Numbered from the stretch's first letter, positions 25,327-33,590 are shown. The stretch is 64,000 nt of DNA from Adhaeribacter pallidiroseus (GCF_003340495.1 NZ_QASA01000001.1:5828001-5892000); one strand, 5' to 3'. Translations and numbers: made by a program. The notes: generated from the sequence alone by a model not told the origin.

Positions 25327-25752
25327 ATGAAAATAGAAGAATTACATAAAACACTCCAGAAGTTGGGCGTACCAGGAGATAGATATTACCTCCATGGGCT
25401 TTATGGCTCCACAGATGATGATGAAAAATATGCCCTTGTAATAAAAAAGGGAAAGTACACTATCGAATATGAAGTGTATTATCGAGAAAGAGGTGGGAAA
25501 CATTCAATTCTAACTTTTACGGAAGAGGATAAAGCTTGCGAATACTTTTTTAGACAAGTAAAAGATAGTTGGACACAAGAGCAAATACAAAAAATAGATG
25601 GATTCAGTGGAATGACAGTTAACGAGCGACTTTATATTAGTGAACTCATGGATGAGTTCGCTAAATGTAAGGCTGTTAACAAGACAAGAGCAGTGCATAT
25701 TTTAAGAATGTTGCAAATTGACGAGCCATCTATTAAAGAAATTATAAAATAA
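25327..25752 (+). CDS. Small cytoplasmic protein of unknown function (cassette ORF)
   Basis: 141 residues, no signal peptide, starts 11 nt after an attC-like core and stops 4 nt before the next. The N-terminal half (LGVPGDRYYLHGLYGSTDDDEKYALVIKKGKYTIEYEVYYRERG) is a mixed alpha/beta unit of the kind seen in small bacterial immunity proteins; the C-terminal half is helical (MTVNERLYISELMDEFAKCKAVNKTRAVHILRMLQIDE). I do not recognise the family; the immunity-protein resemblance is only general. No promoter space upstream. Confidence 0.55.
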   Translation: MKIEELHKTLQKLGVPGDRYYLHGLYGSTDDDEKYALVIKKGKYTIEYEVYYRERGGKHSILTFTEEDKACEYFFRQVKDSWTQEQIQKIDGFSGMTVNERLYISELMDEFAKCKAVNKTRAVHILRMLQIDEPSIKEIIK

Positions 25753-25756
25753 CTGG

Positions 25757-25809
25757 TGCCAACAACACCTTCACGGCAGCTATGCCGCCGCAAAGCCAAA
25801 CCGTTAGCT
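25757..25809 (+). other. attC-like site, right edge of the cluster
   Basis: Left TGCCAAC (25757-25763), AACACCTTC, the perfect hairpin CGGCA-GCTA-TGCCG, CAAAGCC, right core GTTAGCT (25803-25809). Beyond it the sequence changes to ordinary chromosomal genes. Confidence 0.7.
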
Positions 25810-25885
25810 TTGATACTATTCGTATATTAAACTCATTCAAGACACGAAATCACCGGTAAAGCTGTAAATGTTACGAATTTGCTTA

Positions 25886-25907
25886 TATTTGATTTTTGCA
25901 AAAATCA
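25886..25907 (+). promoter_or_regulatory. Palindrome and 17-bp motif upstream of araC-type gene (putative operator/promoter)
   Basis: TATTTGATTTTTGCAAA (25886-25902) recurs exactly at 26851-26867, upstream of the SDR gene. Here it is part of a perfect 18-bp palindrome TGATTTTTGCAAAAATCA (25890-25907). GATTTTTG also resembles the Bacteroidota -7 element TAnnTTTG. Probable site of autoregulation (inference). Confidence 0.5.
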
Positions 25908-25911
25908 GATA

Positions 25912-26844
25912 ATGGCTAATATAACTTCGCTGCAGGATTTTTACCGGGAGATGGGTTTTGTAAACGACATTGAACTCAAGCATTTATTACCCGATGGCCT
26001 GGAGAAAGAAATCGGACATTTTAATGTTTTTAATATTGCCAGCCTGCGGCAGAAGGTAAAAGAAACCAAACTCATGCCTTATAACCGACGCATCTATTAT
26101 AAAATAAGTTTAATAAAAGGACACAACCGCGCTGAATACGCCGATAAGGTAATTGATATTAGAGATAATGCCTTATTGTTCGCCTCTCCTAAAGTACCTT
26201 ATAACTACCTGCCGCAAGATGAGCAGCAAGCGGGTTTCTTCTGCATTTTTACGCCCGAATTTTTAGCCGCTTCCAGTACTAGTATTTTACTGGATGAGTT
26301 GCCAATTTTTAAACCAGGCGGTTACCCTATCTTCCAGTTAAATGCCGGCCAGATTAAAGAGTTGGAATATATTTACGAGAAAATGTTCCGGGAATTAGCC
26401 TCCGATTATGCCTTTAAATACGATTTATTGCGCAATTACGTGTTAGAGTTAATCCATTTTGGCCAAAAATTGCAGCCGGATATTGCCACTTACACCTTGC
26501 ATAATGCCACGGCCCGCATTGCCGGCTTGTTTGTAGAACTGCTGGAGCGCCAGTTTCCGATTACCTCGCCGGGGCAGCAATTAGAACTGCGAACTGCCAA
26601 AGCCTACGCCGAACGGTTAGCCGTGCACGTAAACCATCTCAACAAAGTTTTAAAAGAAAACACCGGAAAAACCACTACCGATGTTATTGGCAGTCGCCTG
26701 GTGCAGGAAGCCAAAATTTTGCTCAAACAAACCGACTGGAATGTGTCGGAAATTGCGTATTCCTTAGGCTTTGAAGAAGTGGCCCATTTTTCTAACTTTT
26801 TTAAAAAACAAGCGGGTTTGTCGCCCTTAGCTTTTCGTTCTTGA
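25912..26844 (+). CDS. AraC-family transcriptional regulator
   Basis: The frame opens upstream at 25879, but ATG 25912 (MANITSLQDFYREM) is the better start: 310 residues. The N-terminal cupin-like sensing domain (to about 200) includes NRRIYYKISLIKGHNRAEYADKVIDI and LLFASPKVPYNY. The C-terminal two-HTH AraC domain (about 215-310) has VNHLNKVLKENTGKTTTDVIGSRL and LLKQTDWNVSEIAYSLGFEEVAHFSNFFKKQAG, with the family's FSNFFKK signature. It is followed 90 nt later by an SDR gene with the same upstream motif, so it probably controls itself and that gene in response to a small effector. Confidence 0.85.
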   Translation: MANITSLQDFYREMGFVNDIELKHLLPDGLEKEIGHFNVFNIASLRQKVKETKLMPYNRRIYYKISLIKGHNRAEYADKVIDIRDNALLFASPKVPYNYLPQDEQQAGFFCIFTPEFLAASSTSILLDELPIFKPGGYPIFQLNAGQIKELEYIYEKMFRELASDYAFKYDLLRNYVLELIHFGQKLQPDIATYTLHNATARIAGLFVELLERQFPITSPGQQLELRTAKAYAERLAVHVNHLNKVLKENTGKTTTDVIGSRLVQEAKILLKQTDWNVSEIAYSLGFEEVAHFSNFFKKQAGLSPLAFRS

Positions 26845-26850
26845 ACCACC

Positions 26851-26867
26851 TATTTGATTTTTGCAAA
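26851..26867 (+). promoter_or_regulatory. Second copy of the 17-bp AraC-associated motif
   Basis: TATTTGATTTTTGCAAA, identical to 25886-25902, lies between the araC-type gene and the SDR gene, within an ATTTG...CAAAT dyad. It lies about 70 nt before the SDR start. Confidence 0.5.
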
Positions 26868-26935
26868 TAATAGATTGATGCTTGCAAACACCTGCCCGGT
26901 AAACTGTGCCAACTTTGTCGTATAAAATTTAAAAA

Positions 26936-27700
26936 ATGACTACCAATAACAAAATCGCACTAGTAACCGGCGGGAGCCGGGGGCTAGGCAAAAACATGGC
27001 TCTTAGCTTAGCTAAAAAAGGGATAGACGTGGTGCTTACCTACCACCGCAACCAGCCGGAAGCCGAAAAAGTAGTGGCAGAAATACAAACCCTGGGGCAA
27101 AAAGCCTATGCGTTTCAATTAGATGCCGGCAATATTACATCCTTAGACGGCTTTTTTGAAAAGGTAACTGCCCATTTACAAGCACAAAACGGTACTTCCA
27201 ACTTTGATTTTTTAATCAACAATGCCGGCACAGCCCTCTACGCCAATTTTGCCGAAACCACCGAAGAGCAGTTTGATACGGCCTTGAATATCCACTACAA
27301 AGGCGTGTTTTTCTTAACGCAAAAAGCTTTGCCTTTTTTAAACGATGGCGGACGCATCATCAATATTTCCTCCGGATTGGCGCGTTTTTCTAATCCGGGT
27401 TCTTCGGCCTATGGTTCCATGAAAGGTGCTGTGGAAGTACTTACCCGGTATTTGGCCAAAGAACTAGGCTCGCGCGGCATAGCGGCTAATGTAGTAGCGC
27501 CCGGGGCCATTGCAACAGACTTTGGCGGCGGCCGGGTGCGCGATAATAAAGACATGAACGCGCACATTGCGAGCCTCACGGCGCTGGGTCGGGTAGGTTT
27601 GCCCGATGACATTGGCGGGGTGGTTGCCTTTTTATGCACCGAAGAAGCCCGCTGGATTAATGGCCAACGGATTGAAGTTTCCGGCGGCGTGAACTTGTAA
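26936..27700 (+). CDS. SDR-family NAD(P)-dependent oxidoreductase
   Basis: 254 residues. Classical SDR: TGGSRGLGKNMA (TGxxxGxG cofactor loop, residues 12-23), NNAG at about 98, catalytic Ser in NISSGLARFSNPG, Y-x-x-x-K in SSAYGSMKGA, and a C-terminal GQRIEVSGGVNL. The TYHRNQP strand end suggests NADP preference (inference). It reduces a ketone or aldehyde; the substrate is unknown. Probably induced by the adjacent AraC regulator. A strong terminator lies about 35 nt after the stop. Confidence 0.9.
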   Translation: MTTNNKIALVTGGSRGLGKNMALSLAKKGIDVVLTYHRNQPEAEKVVAEIQTLGQKAYAFQLDAGNITSLDGFFEKVTAHLQAQNGTSNFDFLINNAGTALYANFAETTEEQFDTALNIHYKGVFFLTQKALPFLNDGGRIINISSGLARFSNPGSSAYGSMKGAVEVLTRYLAKELGSRGIAANVVAPGAIATDFGGGRVRDNKDMNAHIASLTALGRVGLPDDIGGVVAFLCTEEARWINGQRIEVSGGVNL

Positions 27701-27735
27701 TTTTAAGAATACGATTGCTAACCAGATTTTACCGT

Positions 27736-27781
27736 CCTAGAACTAACAAAGTTTTTTCTCTTTGTTAGTTCTAGGGCCTTT
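27736..27781 (+). terminator. Strong terminator after the SDR gene
   Basis: Perfect 16-bp arms CCTAGAACTAACAAAG (27736-27751) / CTTTGTTAGTTCTAGG (27760-27775), followed by GCCTTTTTT. Confidence 0.92.
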
Positions 27782-27860
27782 TTTAATGCTAATTTCCCCA
27801 TCACTTCTAAACGGTACTTTTAACCGAGCGAATAAGTTTTAGGCAAGTAGCTACTCGCAA

Positions 27861-28044
27861 CTAACACCCGTTTGGCTCAAGAGGACCTTCCTGTATTCCG
27901 GTGCGCAGCACTCCGCAGCAGAGCAAGGAAAGAGGGCTTAGACCCGCCCGAAGAGTCAAACGAGGCCCGCTGGCCACGCGAGGCAAACGCAGCCTGTTCA
28001 AACGAGATAGCACCTGAGCCTGGAGACGGGTACAGGCTCCCAAA
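27861..28044 (+). repeat. Dispersed ~185-nt repeat, copy 1
   Basis: Starts CTAACACCCGTTTGGCTC and ends CTGGAGACGGGTACAGGCTCC. Shares with the other copies GAAAG..GGCTTAGAC, AGAGYCAAACGAGGCCCGC, GGCAAAC, CAAAC.AGATAGCACC and the terminal GGAG/CTCC hairpin. Non-coding; ORFs across it are opposite-strand artefacts. Confidence 0.8.
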
Positions 28045-28126
28045 AATGGCTACAACAACCATAGATTCGGCTACATCTCTCTTTTAGTTACTGCTGACCT
28101 TTGTAGAAACTAAAAAATTTAAAAAA

Positions 28127-29026
28127 ATGAAAATTGTAGTTACCGGCTCGTTGGGCCACATCAGCCAGCCACTCACCCAAGAGTTAGTGCAAAAAGGCCA
28201 TACGGTTACCGTGATCAGCAGCAATCCGGAAAAACAAACCGAAATTAAAGCTTTAGGAGCCACCGCGGCCATTGGCTCTTTAGAAGATGTTGTTTTTTTA
28301 ACGGCCACTTTTACCGGGGCCGATGCCGGGTATACCATGGTGCCGCCCAACAATTACTTCGATCCTAACCTGGACCTGATTGCGTATTACCACCAGCTTG
28401 GCCAGAATTACGCCCAAGCCATCCGGGAATCAGGTGTAAAGCATGTCGTAAATTTGAGTAGCATTGGCGCCCATTTAGCAAAAGGCAACGGTATCTTGCG
28501 GGGCGCGCATGGCGTAGAGCAAATATTAAACAAACTGCCCGCAGACGTAACCATAACGCATCTGCGCCCCACTTCCTTCTATTATAATTTATACGGCTAC
28601 CTCGACCTGATTAAAAACCAAAATCTGATCGCGGCTAACTACGGCGCCGGCGACATTATTCCCTGGGTTTCGCCGGTAGATATTGCCGCCGCCGCCGCTG
28701 AAGAATTGGTAAACTCCCAGAGTGGCAGAAAAGTACGTTACGTCTCCAGCCAGGAATTAAGCGGATCCGAAACCGCTCAAATATTAGGTGCCGCCATCGG
28801 CAAACCAGATTTGCAATGGATTGTAACTTCCGACGAACAAACGTTGGCTGGCTTAACTGCCATTGGCATGAATCCGGCAATTGCGGCCGGACTGGTAGAA
28901 ATGTACGCCGGCCTGCACAGTGGTTTATTAGCCGAAGATTATTACCGTAACCGGCCCGCCCAAATGGGTAAAGTAAAACTAACTGATTTTGCCCGGGAAT
29001 TTGCAGCCGCCTTTCAGCAAAAGTAA
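28127..29026 (+). CDS. NmrA-like NAD(P)-binding protein
   Basis: 299 residues. Rossmann N terminus KIVVTGSLGHISQPL (a G-x-L-G-x-I variant of GxxGxxG), SSNPEKQTEIKALGATAAIGSLEDV, then VVNLSSIGAH and HLRPTSFYYNLYGYLD with the atypical SDR (NmrA/HSCARG-type) layout: no YxxxK catalytic pair, and a C-terminal substrate-like domain. Members act as redox sensors, azoreductase-like or quinone reductases. It is 12 nt upstream of an AraC-type regulator gene on the same strand, so the two form an operon. Confidence 0.82.
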   Translation: MKIVVTGSLGHISQPLTQELVQKGHTVTVISSNPEKQTEIKALGATAAIGSLEDVVFLTATFTGADAGYTMVPPNNYFDPNLDLIAYYHQLGQNYAQAIRESGVKHVVNLSSIGAHLAKGNGILRGAHGVEQILNKLPADVTITHLRPTSFYYNLYGYLDLIKNQNLIAANYGAGDIIPWVSPVDIAAAAAEELVNSQSGRKVRYVSSQELSGSETAQILGAAIGKPDLQWIVTSDEQTLAGLTAIGMNPAIAAGLVEMYAGLHSGLLAEDYYRNRPAQMGKVKLTDFAREFAAAFQQK

Positions 29027-29038
29027 GTATCTTGTACT

Positions 29039-29962
29039 ATGGCCACAACCTTGCAACCTCTCCGCTTTAAAACCATTAGCGAATACCACCAGCGCATGAG
29101 GCTTCCCAAGCCGGAACACCCTTTAATTAGTGTGATCAATATGGAAACGATGCCCATTTTTGCCGGTCAGGGGCCGCAGAATCTGGTTTTAGACTTTTAT
29201 TCCATTGCCCTGAAACGCAATTTTAACATTAAGTTTAAATACGGACAGCAAGAATATGATTTCGACGAAGGCATTATGTTTTTTATCGCGCCGGGGCAAG
29301 TATATGGCATTGAAGCAAATCCGCATCAAGAAGTAAAACGGTCGGGGTGGATGTTGCTCATTCATCCCGACTTTTTATGGAATACGCCTTTAGCCAAAAC
29401 CATTAAGCAATACGAGTACTTCGACTACGCGGTAAATGAAGCCTTATTTCTGTCGGAGAAAGAAGAACACACCCTTACGAACCTCCTGCAAAACATTGCC
29501 CAGGAATACCATTCTAATATCGATAAGTTCAGCCAGAACGTAATTATTGCCCAGCTAGAATTACTGCTCACGTACGGCGAACGGTTTTACCACCGCCAGT
29601 TTCTCACCCGCAAAATCACCAATCACCAAATCCTAAACCGGGTGGAAGAACTTTTGCATGAATATTTTAACAGCGAAGACTTAACCGAAAAAGGTTTACC
29701 CACCGTGCATTATATTGCCGATAAACTAAATATATCGCCTACTTATTTAAGCAATTTACTCAAGGTTTTAACCGGCCAAAGCACCCAGCAACACATCCAC
29801 GATAAACTCATCGAAAAAGCGAAAGAAAAACTATCCACCACGGCTTTATCCGTCAGCGAAATTGCTTTTACCCTGGGCTTCGAACATTCGCAATCCTTTA
29901 GCAAATTATTCCGCAGCAAAACCAACCTTTCCCCGCTAGAATTTCGCCAATCGTTTAATTAG
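29039..29962 (+). CDS. AraC-family transcriptional regulator
   Basis: 307 residues. The N-terminal cupin sensing half includes FYSIALKRNFNIKFKYGQQEYDFDEGIMFFIAPGQ. The C-terminal AraC HTH pair (about 210-305) has ADKLNISPTYLSNLLKVLTGQSTQQHIHDKLIEKAK and SVSEIAFTLGFEHSQSFSKLFRSKTNLSPLEFR. The LxPxxF/FSKLFR hallmarks are present. Starts 12 nt after the nmrA-like stop, so probably the local regulator of that oxidoreductase. Confidence 0.87.
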   Translation: MATTLQPLRFKTISEYHQRMRLPKPEHPLISVINMETMPIFAGQGPQNLVLDFYSIALKRNFNIKFKYGQQEYDFDEGIMFFIAPGQVYGIEANPHQEVKRSGWMLLIHPDFLWNTPLAKTIKQYEYFDYAVNEALFLSEKEEHTLTNLLQNIAQEYHSNIDKFSQNVIIAQLELLLTYGERFYHRQFLTRKITNHQILNRVEELLHEYFNSEDLTEKGLPTVHYIADKLNISPTYLSNLLKVLTGQSTQQHIHDKLIEKAKEKLSTTALSVSEIAFTLGFEHSQSFSKLFRSKTNLSPLEFRQSFN

Positions 29963-30312
29963 CGGTACGCTTAATTAGAAATTAGAAATTAAAAATGATT
30001 GCCAGATATTCAGCAATTTATTATTGTAATGTTTGTGGCATCTATGCGCGGATTTACTTCCGTGTCTTACTATAGTTAAATTTTAAAAATCCTGTTTGCA
30101 TAGCGGGGGTCATTATTATGATTGCAAAGTGCAGTTGTTTCATGGCTTAGGTAATTGGTTCTTTTTGTCTTGATACAAAAAGAACCAACGAAAATTAAGA
30201 CGCTAAAAACTCGCGGAACAACAGAACAGTTTAGCGTCAACACTTGCACCTGGCTCAGGCTATCTGTTGCATAGTAGGCGAGCAAAATTTTTAAAAAAAA
30301 TTTAAAATTTTC

Positions 30313-30340
30313 GTCATTCAGGAGGAACCTATTTGGCTAC
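30313..30340. repeat. 28-nt dispersed motif, copy 1
   Basis: Starts GTCATTCAGGAGGAACCTAT; 27 of 28 bases match 41181-41208. Both copies lie about 300 nt before a member of the ~185-nt repeat family. Confidence 0.6.
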
Positions 30341-30638
30341 GAAGCATAACCGTTTCATCTAGTAATATCTGTTTCTATATCACAATAATTCATCCGCTTA
30401 TTCGCAGATAAAAAAGTCCCCTTCGGAGGGGATAGGAGGAGGATGATTACCACGATAATATATTGGTAACTGGTGCTTAGTAAATGGTAATTGAAAAGAA
30501 AGCTCCCTGCCTGAAATAAGAAGGGTTTGGAGGTGGTTGATTTTAGTAGAAAGCAACTAAAATTTAAAAATTTCTTCATTCCAACTCAACAACACCACCA
30601 GAATCAATCAGCAAACAAAAGCCGTTGCTAAGAATAAC

Positions 30639-30825
30639 TGACACCAGTTTGGCTCAGGAGGGCCTTCTAAGGTTCCGGTACTGCGCAGCAGTATTCCGAC
30701 GTAAGGAGGAAAGGAAGCTTAGACCGCCCGAAAGAGCCAAACGAGGCCCGCCGGCCAGGAGGCAAACTTGAAAGCAGCTAGTTAGATTGCGCCAGTACAT
30801 GGAGACTTGAAAAGGCTCCAAAGAA
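30639..30825 (+). repeat. Dispersed ~185-nt repeat, copy 2
   Basis: Starts CTGACACCAGTTTGGCTCAG and ends with the imperfect hairpin TGGAGACTTGAAAAGGCTCC. The internal GTTTGGCTC and GAGCCAAAC boxes are inverted relative to each other. Confidence 0.85.
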
Positions 30826-31014
30826 AAGCTTTTGATTTTCAAATAATTATTAGCTTCAATTTATTAAATGCTTTCCATGTAAAGCACTTCTTCAAGCATA
30901 ACACAGAAGACTGATCTTTAAGTAGAACCTTAACTAAACATTCTTCTGTTCAACTGAGCAACGCAAAATATTTTACGTGAATTATTTGCAAACTAAAATT
31001 AAACTTGTACGTTT

Positions 31015-31032
31015 GTACTATACATATAGTAC
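31015..31032 (+). promoter_or_regulatory. Perfect 18-bp palindrome, probable GntR operator
   Basis: GTACTATA-CA-TATAGTAC lies 25 nt before the start codon of the GntR-type regulator gene, inside a repeated GTAC-rich stretch. Likely operator for autoregulation of the GntR-slipin operon (inference from position and symmetry). Confidence 0.65.
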
Positions 31033-31057
31033 ATTATTATATTGTAACAATAGGATA

Positions 31058-31432
31058 ATGATCGAGTTTAAACTAGACCCTAAATCTGGTTCGCCCTTTT
31101 ACCGGCAGATTATCGACCAGATTAAGTATGGCATTGCGGCCGGTAACCTGAAAACGGGCGAACAACTCCCGACGGTCCGGTCGTTGGCCGTAGATTTAAA
31201 AGTAAACCTGAACACCGTAGCCAAGGCTTACAAAGAACTGGAAATCCAGAATGTATTAGCTACCCAACAAGGTACCGGTACCTTTATCAGTAACCTTAAA
31301 ATTGAAATACCTACCGCGGAAAAACAGAACAAACTCCAGGAAATTTGCAGTGAGTTCGCTTCCATTGCCTTTAGCTACGGCTTTTCGGTAGACGACATCA
31401 TTCAGCAACTTCAAAAATTAAAAATCCGATGA
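31058..31432 (+). CDS. GntR-family regulator (YtrA-like, short)
   Basis: The frame is open from 30977, but ATG 31058 (MIEFKLDPKSGSPFYRQI) is the start matching the family: 124 residues. Winged helix: SPFYRQIIDQIKYGIAAGNLKTGEQLPTVRSLAVDLKVNLNTVAKAYKELE (GntR HTH with the LPTVR and NTVAKAY motifs), QQGTGTF in the wing, then a short helical tail without a large effector domain, as in the YtrA subfamily. The stop overlaps the slipin start by 4 nt (ATGA). YtrA-type regulators usually control ABC transporters, so coupling to a slipin is less usual. Confidence 0.88.
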   Translation: MIEFKLDPKSGSPFYRQIIDQIKYGIAAGNLKTGEQLPTVRSLAVDLKVNLNTVAKAYKELEIQNVLATQQGTGTFISNLKIEIPTAEKQNKLQEICSEFASIAFSYGFSVDDIIQQLQKLKIR

Positions 31433-32316
31433 AAACCAATACCGATAGATGGTGGAATCCGATTTCCGCCACTGTATTAATTGTTTTATTAGCCATTTCT
31501 TTTGCACTCTTATATTTTCAAATTATCCACCCGGTTGGGTTTGGGGCTCTGGTGCTGCTTTCTTTATTGGCGGCGCGGGCCATTAACATTGCCAACCAAT
31601 GGGAAAAAGCCGTGGTGCTCCGGATGGGGAAATACCAGGGTTTAAAAGGTCCTGGTATCTTTTTTATCATTCCCATTATCGACAAAATTGATACTTACAT
31701 CGACCAGCGCGTGCGGGTAACGGATTTTAAAGCCGAGCAAACCTTAACCAAAGATACGGTGCCGGTAAACGTAGACGCCGTAGTTTACTGGACCGTGTGG
31801 GACGTGGAGAAAGCCGCCCTGGAAGTGCAGGAATACGAAACCGCCATCTACTACATTGCCCAAACCGGCTTACGCGACATGATCGGGAAACACGAACTGG
31901 CCGACCTGTTGCAGGAACGCGATAAAGTAGCCGAAGATTTACAACAGATCATGGATCACCACACCAATGCCTGGGGCATTACCTGCCAGAACGTGGGCAT
32001 TAAAGACATTGTTATTCCGCAAACCCTAGCCGACGCCATGAGCAAGGAAGCCCAAGCCGAGCGGGAACGACGCGCCCGGGTAATCCTGGGAACCGCCGAA
32101 ACCGAGATTGCTTTTAAGTTTGCCGAAGCCAGCGAACAATACCGCAACAACCCGGTAGCTTTGCACCTGCGGGGCATGAACATGCTGTTCGAAGGTTTGA
32201 AAGAAAAAGGCTCGATGGTAATTGTGCCCAGTTCCGCCCTAGATTCCATGAATTTAGGTGCGATGGGTGGTTTAGTGTCTCTGGCCAAAGCCAACGATCT
32301 GGAAAAAACAACTTAA
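31429..32316 (+). CDS. Slipin (SPFH/Band 7, stomatin-like) membrane protein
   Basis: 295 residues. An N-terminal membrane hairpin (ATVLIVLLAISFALLYF and VGFGALVLLSLLAARAI) is followed by the SPFH domain: NQWEKAVVLRMGKYQGLKGPG, FFIIPIIDKIDTYIDQRVRV and TKDTVPVNVDAVVYWTVWD. A helical C terminus follows (AMSKEAQAERERRARVILGTAE), then a short conserved tail (MVIVPSSALDSMNLG). Slipins oligomerise as membrane scaffolds and affect lipid microdomains and proteolysis. Usual partners (NfeD-type protease) are absent; the gene is co-transcribed with the GntR regulator. Confidence 0.9.
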   Translation: MKTNTDRWWNPISATVLIVLLAISFALLYFQIIHPVGFGALVLLSLLAARAINIANQWEKAVVLRMGKYQGLKGPGIFFIIPIIDKIDTYIDQRVRVTDFKAEQTLTKDTVPVNVDAVVYWTVWDVEKAALEVQEYETAIYYIAQTGLRDMIGKHELADLLQERDKVAEDLQQIMDHHTNAWGITCQNVGIKDIVIPQTLADAMSKEAQAERERRARVILGTAETEIAFKFAEASEQYRNNPVALHLRGMNMLFEGLKEKGSMVIVPSSALDSMNLGAMGGLVSLAKANDLEKTT

Positions 32317-32593
32317 AGCAGCACTTAATTAAAAATTAAAAAAAAAGAGACAATTTGAATCTCTAGATTGGAAGTTTGGTAGTGCTTAGCCAATCTCCTT
32401 TGTAGGTTACTAACAGTAGCCGGGGCCTGGGATGCTGGCCAGAACTGGACCTTCTTTTTCGAATCTAAATGGAGTCCCATAAAGAAGTAAAAATTAATGG
32501 AAAACCAAGTGGTATGGCAATAATTGATTTATCATTTCTTATTTTTAAAAGTACAAATACTGCACTTTAGCGTAAATCATCAGCCATTAACTT

Positions 32594-33520
32594 ATGAAAG
32601 TAAAGATTACAATTGTTTTAATCCTGTTCAGCAGCTTCTTTTTTAAAAATTCCTTATCCGCCCAAACCATTTCTAAAGAAGAGCTCACCTATCTTACTTC
32701 TGATTGGCAAGGCGAACGATTTCCGGACGGACGCCCAAAAATTCCGGATAATGTGCTGGAACGGGCCAAGCTTATTATGATTGATGATGCCTGGAGCGTT
32801 CTAAAAAACGAAGGCTACGTAAACCAGTTTGAAGGCAACTGGAAAAGCGTAAATGATCTGCCCATGGCGGGCCGGGCGGTAACGGCCATGTACTTGCCCA
32901 GCCGGCCCGATCTGGAAAAACACATTAAAGACCGGGGCGCCAAACAAGGCCGCAAGGGCAATACCAATGCCTGGCCTATTGATATACTCGCCAAAGGCGA
33001 TTTATACGTGGCCGATGCTTTCGGGAAAATCAGCGGCGGCGGTATTATGGGCGCTACTTTGGCTAATTCGATTATCAGTAAATCGGGGAACGGTGTAGTT
33101 TTCGATGGCGCTGCCCGCGATTTGCAGGAACTTCGCCAGATTAAAGGATTTAACGCCGTCGTGCGCGATTTTCATCCTTCCTACACCGAAGAAATGGTTT
33201 TGCAAGGACTAAATACGCCCATCCGTATCGGCAGAGCGGTGGTATTGCCGGGCGATCTGGTAATTGTACAACCCGAAGGCGTGCTTTTTGTGCCAGCCCA
33301 CCTGGCGGAGCAAGTAGTAAGTACCTCGGAGTTTGTGATCCGGAAAGATAAATTCGGTTTTGAAATGGTCCGTACCGGCAAATACAGCACCGGGGAAATC
33401 GATAGCCAATGGCCAGATCAAATAAAAGCTGATTTTTTAAAATGGCTCGAAAAACACCCGGAACTAGGCAAAATGACCCGCCCGGCACTGGATAAAGTAA
33501 TGAGTAAAAGAACGTGGTAA
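32594..33520 (+). CDS. Exported RraA-like protein
   Basis: 308 residues with a signal peptide (KITIVLILFSSFFFKNSLSAQ). The RraA / 4-hydroxy-4-methyl-2-oxoglutarate aldolase fold is visible: MAGRAVTAMYLPSRPDL, DLYVADAFGKISGGGIMGATLA (the G-G-x-x-G metal/substrate loop, normally W-G-E/G-G-x-x-A), FDGAARDLQEL (G-x-x-R-D catalytic motif) and VLPGDLVIVQPEGVLFVPA. Cytosolic relatives are aldolases/decarboxylases or RNase E inhibitors; the exported Bacteroidota versions are uncharacterised and often next to sugar or aromatic catabolic genes. The neighbour here is a GH43 enzyme on the other strand, beyond a repeat-filled spacer. Confidence 0.82.
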   Translation: MKVKITIVLILFSSFFFKNSLSAQTISKEELTYLTSDWQGERFPDGRPKIPDNVLERAKLIMIDDAWSVLKNEGYVNQFEGNWKSVNDLPMAGRAVTAMYLPSRPDLEKHIKDRGAKQGRKGNTNAWPIDILAKGDLYVADAFGKISGGGIMGATLANSIISKSGNGVVFDGAARDLQELRQIKGFNAVVRDFHPSYTEEMVLQGLNTPIRIGRAVVLPGDLVIVQPEGVLFVPAHLAEQVVSTSEFVIRKDKFGFEMVRTGKYSTGEIDSQWPDQIKADFLKWLEKHPELGKMTRPALDKVMSKRTW

Positions 33521-33590
33521 CCGTTGACGCTTCGCCCAGTTAAGAATTTTACAAATAGTGAATGGTAGTTTTCATAGCAGAAGCTATTAC

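Larger units (their letters stand above)
29963..31014. other. Long spacer carrying repeats
   Basis: About 1 kb without a credible gene. It holds a 28-nt motif at 30313-30340 shared (27/28) with 41181-41208, a small hairpin TCCCC...GGGGA near 30417, and copy 2 of the ~185-nt repeat (30639-30825). The remainder is AT-rich. Confidence 0.6.

Noticed and set aside
19202-25809. An integron integrase within or beside the array
   Set aside because: No ORF with tyrosine recombinase motifs (R...H-x-x-R...Y) on either strand; the array is called without an integrase.
27872-28087. Overlapping 60-71 codon ORFs on both strands
   Set aside because: They lie wholly within a copy of the non-coding ~185-nt repeat and are not shared by the other copies.
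33002-33488. Several opposite-strand ORFs inside the RraA-like gene
   Set aside because: Codon-composition shadows of the real gene; no start context.
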